NCBI GenBank assembly: GCA_902489215.1
Contig: CABTZE010000104.1
Span: forward strand, 1-7,227
DNA: 7,227 nt
Source of the DNA: an uncultured Brevibacterium sp.
Lineage (GTDB): Bacteria > Actinomycetota > Actinomycetes > Actinomycetales > Brevibacteriaceae
Direction: 5' to 3'
The translations under genes and the position numbers were made by a program. The first letter of the stretch is position 1; every line of letters begins with the position of its first letter. The notes beneath the pieces were generated by a model. That model worked only from the letters and a program-made list of their open reading frames with translations, had not been told where the DNA came from and searched no databases. This document shows positions 1-5,393 of the stretch, piece after piece.

Positions 1-34
1 CCTCCCGGCCCGCAGTCCAACCGGCCCGCGGCTG

Positions 35-76
35 CCGAGGTGCCGGTGGGCCCCTCGGTACCCACCGGCACCTCGG
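35..76 (-). terminator. Strong 16-bp stem-loop downstream of the permease gene
   Basis: Positions 35-50 (CCGAGGTGCCGGTGGG) and 61-76 are perfect reverse complements, separated by a 10-nt loop. The structure begins about 50 nt beyond the stop codon of the minus-strand permease, which is where its transcript should end. There is no T-run on either side, so it is not a textbook intrinsic terminator, but high-GC actinobacteria often use stem-loops without a U-tract. Being symmetric, it could also stop transcription entering from the left on the plus strand. The rest of 1-125 holds no convincing gene; it is GC-rich and open in one plus frame only because it lacks A/T. Confidence 0.65.
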
Positions 77-125
77 GTGCGACCGGGTCCCCGGCAGCCA
101 CCAGAGCCTCCCAGCCGCCAGCCAA

Positions 126-1619
126 CTACCGTCGCACTGTTTCAGTCGGCAGCCGAACTTCCATGTCAGCCGACGGCAAGTGCTTTTCACGCGGCTTGAT
201 GAACAGTCCATACACGATGTAGCAGACGGGTACGACACCCAAACCGATGACAAGTGACAGCCTCTGCGTGGGATCAAGCGCCATGCCGACGAACACCGCC
301 AGATTGACCAGCACCACGAGAATCGGCACCACCGGGAACAGCGGCACCCGGTAGGGAAGCTTCTTGACGTCCCCACCGGACTTCACAAACTTAGTGCGGA
401 ACACGTACTGGGTGAGCGCAATCGTGATCCACGACAGCGCACCGCCGATGCCGGAGACTGACATGAGGAATACGAACAGCGTGTCTTCAGCAACGACACT
501 CGACAGCAGCGACAGCAGGCCGAACACCATGGTGAAGATCAGCCCACCGTAGGGCGAACCGTTCTTGAGCGTGTGGGTGAAGAACTTCGGAGCGTGTCCG
601 TCGTGGCCAAGCGACCACAGGATGCGTGAACACATGTACAGACCGGTGTTGCCCACCGACAGGATGGACACCAGCACGACAAAGTTCATGATGTCCGCGG
701 CAAAGGGAATGCCGATCGCTTCGAACACCGTGACGAACGGACTTTCCGAAAGTCCCGCCTGACGCCACGGAATGAGAGCAATGAGGATGACAACAGCACC
801 CAAGTACAGAAACACCAGACGGAACACGATCGTCCGCACCGCCCTGGGGACCGCCTTGGCGGGGTTTTCCGCCTCGCCAGCGGCAACACCCATGACTTCC
901 GAACCCATGAACGTGTAGATGACCGTCATCATTGCGGCAAGAACCGCACCGATCCCCGTGGGGAAGAAACCGCCGTCAGCGTAGAAGTTCTCCCCCCGCG
1001 GCCGGGTCTCGCCGTCCATGCCGACCAAGCCGACAAGCACCAGTCCGCCGATCACAATGAATGCCGCAACCGCCGCCACCTTGACGAACGCCAAACCGGA
1101 TTCAACTTCAGCGAAACCGCGAACGCTGAACAGGTTGATGACGAACAGCACCACGATGAACACACCGGACCACACCGCCGTTGGGACATCCGGGAACCAG
1201 AACTTCATGACAATGCCGGCAGCCAAGAACTCCAGGCCGATGAAGCTTGCCCACGACAGCCAGTAGATCCAGCCGATCGTGAATCCCGTCCCGGGCCCTA
1301 AGAGCTTTGTCGCGTGTGCTTGGAAAGATCCGGAGGCCGGCATCACCGACGACGTTTCGCCCAGACACGACATGGTCAGCCACAGGAGGAAACCGCCGAC
1401 AACATACGCGGCGATCGTCCCACCGGGGCCCGCACGGTTGATGACATCGCCCGTACCGAGGAACAGCCCCGTGCCGATGACCCCGGCGAGCGCAATCATG
1501 AACATGTGGCGGCTCTTGATGCTGCGCTTCAGCGCCTGCCGCTTATGTCCGCGCACACCCTTGGGAATCGGGTCTTCCTCACGAACACTGCTGACACGGT
1601 TTTTGTCATGACCTGACAT
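126..1619 (-). CDS. Amino-acid permease, APC superfamily (LysP/RocE-like AAT family)
   Basis: A 497-residue integral membrane transporter predicted to import an amino acid by proton symport. After a basic cytoplasmic N-terminus of about 37 residues come roughly 12 hydrophobic segments. Family marks are the broken first helix with GVIGTGLFLGTG (46-57), AGPGG (63-67), the helix-6 region with E241 and GVAAGEAENPAKAVPRAV (244-261), SVGNTGLYMCSRILW (321-335) followed by GHDGHAPKFF, and the LPYR-x3-FP motif near 421-429. The last motif and overall spacing resemble lysine permease LysP and arginine permease RocE, so a basic or related amino acid is a guess; the sequence does not settle the substrate. 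Length is normal. The start is supported by GAGAGG (1628-1633) 8 nt upstream. It has its own promoter and reads in the same direction as the operon to its right, but 97 bp away, so it is probably a separate unit. Confidence 0.93.
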   Translation of the reverse strand: MSGHDKNRVSSVREEDPIPKGVRGHKRQALKRSIKSRHMFMIALAGVIGTGLFLGTGDVINRAGPGGTIAAYVVGGFLLWLTMSCLGETSSVMPASGSFQAHATKLLGPGTGFTIGWIYWLSWASFIGLEFLAAGIVMKFWFPDVPTAVWSGVFIVVLFVINLFSVRGFAEVESGLAFVKVAAVAAFIVIGGLVLVGLVGMDGETRPRGENFYADGGFFPTGIGAVLAAMMTVIYTFMGSEVMGVAAGEAENPAKAVPRAVRTIVFRLVFLYLGAVVILIALIPWRQAGLSESPFVTVFEAIGIPFAADIMNFVVLVSILSVGNTGLYMCSRILWSLGHDGHAPKFFTHTLKNGSPYGGLIFTMVFGLLSLLSSVVAEDTLFVFLMSVSGIGGALSWITIALTQYVFRTKFVKSGGDVKKLPYRVPLFPVVPILVVLVNLAVFVGMALDPTQRLSLVIGLGVVPVCYIVYGLFIKPREKHLPSADMEVRLPTETVRR

Positions 1620-1627
1620 CGATGAAG

Positions 1628-1633
1628 CCTCTC
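1628..1633 (-). promoter_or_regulatory. Ribosome binding site of the permease
   Basis: Minus-strand GAGAGG lies 8 nt before the ATG at 1619 and fixes the start. The arm of the nearby inverted repeat (1634-1641) abuts it directly, so anything bound or folded at that arm could affect ribosome access. Confidence 0.6.
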
Positions 1634-1665
1634 GTTGGTGGACTCTTAACTATTAGCCCACCAAC
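1634..1665 (-). promoter_or_regulatory. Operator-like inverted repeat at the permease promoter
   Basis: An exact 8-bp inverted repeat, GTTGGTGG at 1634-1641 and CCACCAAC at 1658-1665, with a 16-nt spacer. One arm lies in the spacer between the predicted -35 and -10 boxes and the other near the predicted transcription start. This is the geometry of a repressor operator: arm centres are 24 bp apart, a little over two helical turns. No regulator gene is adjacent, and the repeat could instead form a weak RNA hairpin only if transcription began upstream of it. The sequence symmetry is seen; the function is inferred. Confidence 0.45.
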
Positions 1666-1677
1666 GGAGATAGTCAA
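1650..1677 (-). promoter_or_regulatory. Predicted sigma-70-type promoter of the permease
   Basis: On the minus strand a good -35 box, TTGACT (1672-1677), is followed after 16 nt by TAATAG (1650-1655), a moderate -10 box. Transcription would start near 1643, giving a 5' leader of about 24 nt that contains the ribosome binding site. This short AT-richer stretch stands out from the surrounding GC-rich DNA. The prediction is from consensus matching only. Confidence 0.5.
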
Positions 1678-1696
1678 GGACACTCAAGCGGCTCCC

Positions 1697-1709
1697 TCCC
1701 GGACCGGGA
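1697..1709 (-). terminator. Small palindrome after the three-gene operon (weak terminator candidate)
   Basis: TCCCGGACCGGGA is a 13-nt palindrome that could form a 5-bp stem with a 3-nt loop, 8 nt past the stop codon of the last operon gene. The stem is short and no T-run follows it, so it may stop little transcription, and some read-through into the permease is possible. Confidence 0.25.
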
Positions 1710-1716
1710 CCGTGCT

Positions 1717-2784
1717 TTATTCGTCGAGGTCGGCCTCTTCGGAGTAGTCTCCACCGGCATCCCAGTAGCCGATTTCAAGGTCACCCACACCGGCGTTGAT
1801 GTGCACTGGGATGTCCTCACCGACTTCTGACATGTCAGCCACTCGCTTGGCTTCGATTTCGATTGTGGTGCTGCCCAGGTTGGCTTGCCCGTCATCGACG
1901 ATGACGTACCCCCGTCCGTTCTCCATGTCTTTCGGATCGGGCAGCAGCAGGCTGGCGGAACCGGCTGCCACACGGAGGTCGACACCTTCAACAGGCTGTG
2001 TATTCGATCCCAGCTGCAGATCAGCACTTCCCGCGGTGACGTTGACGGACACCTTCTTCTTCGCATCGAGATGCTCCGCACCGACCTCACCGCCTTGCAC
2101 TTTGAAGCTCGCGTCGTCGAAGGTCCCTTCAACGTCAGCCTCGCCGCCCTTGATGTCGATCGCCAGCTTTTCGGCTTCACCCTCGACTTCTACCGAACCG
2201 CCGCGTATCGAGGCGGCAATGTCTTTGTACTTGCCGTCGACGTCGAGCGCACCCCGGCTGATCTTGAGGTCGATCGCCAGCTTTTCGGCGAGGTCCTTCG
2301 GCAGGCCGATGGTCACTTCGGCTCCCCGTTTGTTCTGCGGTTTGATGTCCAGGACCGCAGTCGATCCGCTCTTCTGCACTGTGACCGGGCCTGCGCCTGT
2401 GTTGTCGTCTTTGTGCTGACGGTAGCGGGCGTCGAACCAGCCAGTGACCTGCGACTCCGGCGGCATGTCACGGTCTCCGATCTCCGCGGAATCCACGACA
2501 ATCACCTCGGCGAGGTTTGTATTGATTTCGAGCCGATCAATGCCTTCGGGAATCGCGCCGTTCTGTGTTCTGTGCTCATAGCTGGCTGATGCCACCATCA
2601 TGACGGCAATAACGCCGAGCGGCACGATCAGGGCGAGCACCGCCGCGATGGCGATCGCGATCTTCCACCCGATGCGCGATGACTTCCGCGCGGGTGTGGG
2701 CTGGCCGGGTTGCTGCCCCGGCTGCCCCTGCTGCTGGGCTGGCTGGTTGGAATTACGAGGTGTCGGCATGGGCTGGGTGGTCAT
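1717..2784 (-). CDS. Single-pass membrane protein with DUF4097-like beta-repeat ectodomain
   Basis: 355 residues. The first 39 are cytoplasmic and rich in Gln and Pro (QQQGQPGQQPGQPTP at 17-31), ending in a basic patch. One membrane segment spans about 40-66. The rest, from about 80, should lie outside the cell and is built of short alternating beta strands and Gly turns, such as GIDRLEINTNLAEVIVV near the start and repeated DIKGGEADVEG-like units at 166-260, as in DUF4097/adhesin-like beta-solenoid domains. The C-terminus is acidic (EEADLDE). No catalytic motif is seen. It starts 1 nt after the response regulator stop with a good AGGAG site, so it belongs to that operon. DUF4097-type and LiaF-type proteins are often found beside envelope-stress two-component systems; a role as signal modulator, or as an output protecting the envelope, is inferred. 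It has no homologue I can name. Confidence 0.85.
   Translation of the reverse strand: MTTQPMPTPRNSNQPAQQQGQPGQQPGQPTPARKSSRIGWKIAIAIAAVLALIVPLGVIAVMMVASASYEHRTQNGAIPEGIDRLEINTNLAEVIVVDSAEIGDRDMPPESQVTGWFDARYRQHKDDNTGAGPVTVQKSGSTAVLDIKPQNKRGAEVTIGLPKDLAEKLAIDLKISRGALDVDGKYKDIAASIRGGSVEVEGEAEKLAIDIKGGEADVEGTFDDASFKVQGGEVGAEHLDAKKKVSVNVTAGSADLQLGSNTQPVEGVDLRVAAGSASLLLPDPKDMENGRGYVIVDDGQANLGSTTIEIEAKRVADMSEVGEDIPVHINAGVGDLEIGYWDAGGDYSEEADLDE
2155..2289 (-). repeat. Internal duplication within the DUF4097-like gene
   Basis: A 21-nt stretch is repeated exactly at 2155-2175 and 2269-2289, 114 bp (38 codons) apart and in frame. It encodes AEKLAIDLK (167-175 region) and AEKLAIDIK (204-212 region). 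The exact match at DNA level suggests either recent duplication or gene conversion of a two-rung unit of the beta-solenoid. It could allow slippage or recombination that changes repeat number. Confidence 0.7.
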
Positions 2785-2785
2785 G

Positions 2786-3430
2786 TCAGGCTCCTAAAAA
2801 CTTCAGGACCGCGAGGATGCGGCGGTTGTCGTCGGCTCCGGCTGACAGGCCGAGCTTGGTGAACACCGACGAAATGTGCTTTTCGACTGCTCCGGCACTT
2901 AAGAACAGTGCGGAGGCGATGGCTGAGTTCGACTTGCCTTCGGCCATGAGTGCCAGAACTTCGCGTTCACGGGCCGAAAGCTGGTCAATTCCCGTGTCCC
3001 GGCGGGAACGCACCATGATCTGGCTGACGACTTCCGGGTCAAGCACCGTGCCGCCGGAAGCGACCTTGTCGACTGCTTCCAGGAAGTCGCTGACGTCTGC
3101 CACGCGGTCTTTCAGCAGGTAGCCGAAACCGCCGGAATTGTCGGCAATGAGATCTGATGCGTAGCGCTCTTCTACGTACTGGGAAAGGACGAGAACTCCA
3201 ACTTCCGGGTTCTGCGCGCGGATGAGCACAGCCGCCCGAATGCCCTCATCCGTGAACGTCGGCGGCATCCGCACATCGACGATCGCCAGATCAGGTTCGT
3301 GGGCGCTGACCGCGCCGAGCAGATCAGTCGCATCACCCGTCGTGTGGACGATGTCGTGGCCGGCATCGGTCAGCAGGCGCACTAGGCCTTCCCGCAGGAG
3401 GACAGAGTCTTCGGCAATCAGAATGCGCAT
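2786..3430 (-). CDS. LuxR/NarL-family response regulator
   Basis: A 214-residue DNA-binding regulator, the normal length for the family. The receiver domain occupies about 1-120: acidic pair E7-D8, phosphoacceptor D52 in the strand ending AIVDVRMPP, S83 in the Thr/Ser position, and K107 in YLLKDRV. The LuxR-type helix-turn-helix covers about 148-205 (LSAREREVLALMAEGKSN, then AVEKHISSVFTKLGL, which holds the recognition helix). All key residues are present, so it should be phosphorylated by the upstream kinase and act as a dimeric transcription factor. The start (MRILIAED) overlaps the last 13 nt of the kinase gene, with GAGG just 4 nt upstream (3435-3438), which suggests translational coupling. 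Its targets are not shown by the sequence; autoregulation at the 4684-4777 intergenic region is likely for this class. Confidence 0.95.
   Translation of the reverse strand: MRILIAEDSVLLREGLVRLLTDAGHDIVHTTGDATDLLGAVSAHEPDLAIVDVRMPPTFTDEGIRAAVLIRAQNPEVGVLVLSQYVEERYASDLIADNSGGFGYLLKDRVADVSDFLEAVDKVASGGTVLDPEVVSQIMVRSRRDTGIDQLSAREREVLALMAEGKSNSAIASALFLSAGAVEKHISSVFTKLGLSAGADDNRRILAVLKFLGA
2791..2795 (-). promoter_or_regulatory. Ribosome binding site of the DUF4097-like gene
   Basis: Minus-strand AGGAG lies 6 nt before the ATG at 2784, inside the last codons of the response regulator. Although only 1 nt separates the two genes, this strong site means the third gene need not depend on reinitiation and may be made in high amounts. 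Confidence 0.6.
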
Positions 3431-4683
3431 GGCACCTCGACTTTCAGTTCGGTGGGCCCACCATCAGGCGACGAGAATTCCCAGCTGCCGCGCACAGCCC
3501 GCACCCGGTCCCGCAGCCCCGCAAGACCCGAATTTCCGTGCACCGGGAGGTGAGCTCCACCTCGTCCGTTGTCAGAAACCTCGATCTGCAGTCGGGAAAG
3601 GTCGGCGGTCATGCCGACCCGCACAGTCGCGCGGGTGGCGTGCGCGTGCTTGTTGATGTTGGTGAGGGCTTCGGCCACAACGAAATAGGCGACGGACTCG
3701 ATGTCTCGATCGATGCGCCCGGGCAGATTCACGGTGAGGCCCACCGGGACGACCGACTGGGCTGCAAGGCCGGACAGGGCGGCATCGAGGCCGCGGTCGC
3801 CCAGCACGGCCGGCTGCAGGCCGCGCACCAGACGGCGCAGTTCCGCAACCGCCTGCTTGGAATCTTCGTGTGCTTCCGCAATGAAAGTGCGGGCCCCTTC
3901 GGGGTCGGTTTCGAGTTTCGCCTTCGCCATGCCGATCTTCATCGACTGGGCCACCAGCATGGGCTGCACGCCGTCGTGAAGGTCGCGCTCGAGGCGGGCG
4001 CGCTCAGTTTCTGCGGCACCAACCGCTCCCTGCCGGGCGTCGTCGAGGGCCGTGACCTCTTGTGTCAGAGTGTCAGCTTTCGACGGCGCCAACAGCAGCT
4101 TGTCGATCGCACGGTCAAGCATGGCCGAGTACCACAGGATGACCAGGGTGAAGACAGTCAGAACCGCGGCGAGTACAAAACGCAGCGGCCTGTCGACGTT
4201 GTCGAAAACGATCTCCTGGCTGATGGTGTCCGACACGGCGATGCCGAAGAACACGAAGGCAAAGGCGAGTGCCAAAAACGACAGCCCGCCGAGGACGGCA
4301 CCCGTGAAGGACTTGAGGAAATGATGGGCGGTGCCGCGCCAGAAAACGGCCGAAGTCGCCGACCGGCCCAACCACTTAAGCCAGCCGGTGAAACCGGGTT
4401 CACGCTGCGGCATCTGCGGTTTGGGGTAGCCCAGGCTGTAAATCGATTCAGCGCGGTGGCGCTCCACGATGTTGATTCCCCATTGAAAGTAGAACCACGC
4501 CAGCAGGAAGATGAGGCCGGAACCGGCAGCCGGAAGCGCCGACAGGCCGCTGAAGAACAGGAAGATGGACAGGCAGGAGATCGTCCACCAGACAAAACCG
4601 GAGGCCAGCAGGTTCACTGTGCCTATCAGCCCCGGATGTCCGGCTGGTTTGATCCAGCTTCCGTTTCGTGTCTGAGATTTCAT
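3418..4683 (-). CDS. Membrane sensor histidine kinase (HisKA_3/NarX-type) with actinobacterial sensor domain
   Basis: 421 residues. The N-terminal part has four hydrophobic segments, about 25-47, 52-70, 126-150 and 166-187. The 55-residue stretch between the second and third looks cytoplasmic. This arrangement fits the short 'putative sensor' domain (PF13796-like) common in actinobacterial kinases, with almost no extracellular loop, so the signal is probably sensed in or at the membrane or through a partner. A coiled linker leads to the dimerisation domain with phosphoacceptor H236 in ERDLHDGVQPML. The ATPase domain shows the N box (E338, N342, N344 with KHAHAT), G1 DNGRGG (371-376) and G2 GLAGLRDRV (386-394). 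All catalytic marks are intact. GAGGA 7 nt upstream (4691-4695) supports the ATG. It heads the operon with the regulator and the DUF4097-like protein and should phosphorylate D52 of that regulator. Confidence 0.94.
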   Translation of the reverse strand: MKSQTRNGSWIKPAGHPGLIGTVNLLASGFVWWTISCLSIFLFFSGLSALPAAGSGLIFLLAWFYFQWGINIVERHRAESIYSLGYPKPQMPQREPGFTGWLKWLGRSATSAVFWRGTAHHFLKSFTGAVLGGLSFLALAFAFVFFGIAVSDTISQEIVFDNVDRPLRFVLAAVLTVFTLVILWYSAMLDRAIDKLLLAPSKADTLTQEVTALDDARQGAVGAAETERARLERDLHDGVQPMLVAQSMKIGMAKAKLETDPEGARTFIAEAHEDSKQAVAELRRLVRGLQPAVLGDRGLDAALSGLAAQSVVPVGLTVNLPGRIDRDIESVAYFVVAEALTNINKHAHATRATVRVGMTADLSRLQIEVSDNGRGGAHLPVHGNSGLAGLRDRVRAVRGSWEFSSPDGGPTELKVEVPCAF

Positions 4684-4777
4684 GCTTCAATCCTCGCGGG
4701 GCGGCAATCAGATTCCCATGGTGAAAGCCCGAGGAACACTGAGGGTTTTCCCTACTTTCCCCTCTACAGTAAACCGC
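4684..4777. promoter_or_regulatory. Divergent intergenic region between the kinase operon and the membrane-protein gene
   Basis: These 94 bp must carry promoters for both directions. The plus-strand -10 (TACAGT, 4765-4770) is listed separately. For the kinase operon, minus-strand TACTGT (4766-4771) fits TAnnnT and would overlap the plus-strand box, but no good -35 box is seen, so this is weak. Between them and the kinase lies a short palindrome, AGGG-TTTT-CCCT (4742-4753), inside a stretch of G-runs and C-runs (4737-4764). It is a candidate binding site for the adjacent response regulator, though an 8-bp palindrome can arise by chance. The kinase ribosome site is at 4691-4695. Confidence 0.4.
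4765..4770 (+). promoter_or_regulatory. -10 box placing transcription start at the ATG (leaderless promoter)
   Basis: TACAGT matches the actinobacterial TAnnnT -10 consensus and ends 7 nt before the ATG at 4778, so transcription should begin at or next to the start codon. No Shine-Dalgarno sequence precedes that ATG. Together these fit a leaderless mRNA, which is common in actinobacteria. No clear -35 box is present. Confidence 0.5.
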
Positions 4778-5383
4778 ATGAATCAGCATTCCCCGGTGCG
4801 CTCCAAAGCTCGCACGCAGATTCTCTTCTTCTTAGCCGCAAGCGCCGGTGTGACCATGTTCGGCATGTACCACGTGCTCGAAGCGCTCGGCTACATTGCA
4901 CCGCCGCGGCCATTCGGTGACTCTATTGGCACAGTGGCGTTCGGGGTTGACATCGCTCTGGGCGTTCTGGCGCTGGCGCTGCTGCCGTCGGCTATTCACC
5001 ACGACCCTATGGAGGTCGAATACGGCTACGTCGGTCCGCCATCAGCACTCGTGGCCAGCCTGGTGATCCTGTCGGTGTGGATGGTGTCGGTCCTGGCGGC
5101 ACCCGCCGGAGCCATTGTGCTGATTTCGCTGTCAGCCAGGCTGTCGCTGTACTGGACAGTGCCGGCGGTCTGCGCGTCACTCATGTCCGCACTCGTCCAT
5201 CAGCTGACCCACAGCCCCGCAGATCCGAACATTTCGTGGACAATCGTGCTGGGCTCGGTCGTTCTCACTCTGATACTCATCGCCATGGGGTCGGTCCGCG
5301 GGCTCGTCCTGCGCCGACAGGCTCAGCGGGCGCAACAGCCGCAGCAGTCGCAACCGCCGCAGCAGCCCCAGTCCGCGAAGTAA
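4778..5383 (+). CDS. Orphan multi-pass membrane protein resembling a histidine-kinase input domain
   Basis: 201 residues with about five or six hydrophobic segments: roughly 14-36, 50-70, 88-120 (one or two), 125-140 and 152-175. The pattern resembles the N-terminal membrane domain of actinobacterial NarL-type histidine kinases: D58 followed by a Leu/Ala-rich helix, a GPPSALVASLVILSVW helix, the SLYWTVPAV segment, then a last helix running into basic VRGLVLRRQAQR. A kinase would continue here into a coiled coil and an LHD box; this protein instead ends in a Gln/Pro-rich tail (182-198) and a stop. No enzyme motif is seen. An upstream in-frame ATG at 4682 would add 32 residues, but they are unlike a membrane-protein start and overlap the promoter and the kinase start, so 4778 is preferred. 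Function unknown; it may be a sensory or adaptor partner of the neighbouring kinase, or a degenerate kinase. Confidence 0.8.
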   Translation: MNQHSPVRSKARTQILFFLAASAGVTMFGMYHVLEALGYIAPPRPFGDSIGTVAFGVDIALGVLALALLPSAIHHDPMEVEYGYVGPPSALVASLVILSVWMVSVLAAPAGAIVLISLSARLSLYWTVPAVCASLMSALVHQLTHSPADPNISWTIVLGSVVLTLILIAMGSVRGLVLRRQAQRAQQPQQSQPPQQPQSAK

Positions 5384-5393
5384 AGTAGCCGCC

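Noticed and set aside
1..222. Open plus-strand frame from the left edge (Pro/Ala/Thr-rich) that might be the tail of a neighbouring gene
   Set aside because: It runs through the 16-bp stem-loop and into the permease coding region for about 95 nt. The lack of stops is explained by high GC; without sequence to the left it cannot be supported.
1885..2589. 234-codon plus-strand ORF opposite the DUF4097-like gene
   Set aside because: Antisense shadow of a gene with clear membrane helix, beta repeats and ribosome site; no family features of its own.
4682..4777. Upstream in-frame start for the divergent membrane protein
   Set aside because: The added 32 residues are not membrane-like, the ATG overlaps the kinase start codon on the other strand, and the -10 box at 4765-4770 would fall inside the coding region.
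3538..4920. 460-codon plus-strand ORF lying opposite the histidine kinase
   Set aside because: It is antisense to a kinase with every catalytic motif intact, crosses two gene starts, has no ribosome site or recognisable domain, and its composition (many His, Gly, Gln, Arg) is typical of the shadow of a high-GC gene.
5384..5393. Frameshift joining the membrane protein to a lost kinase domain
   Set aside because: No histidine-kinase motif occurs in any plus-strand frame downstream; the next sequence is the start of the UvrA-like gene in a different frame.
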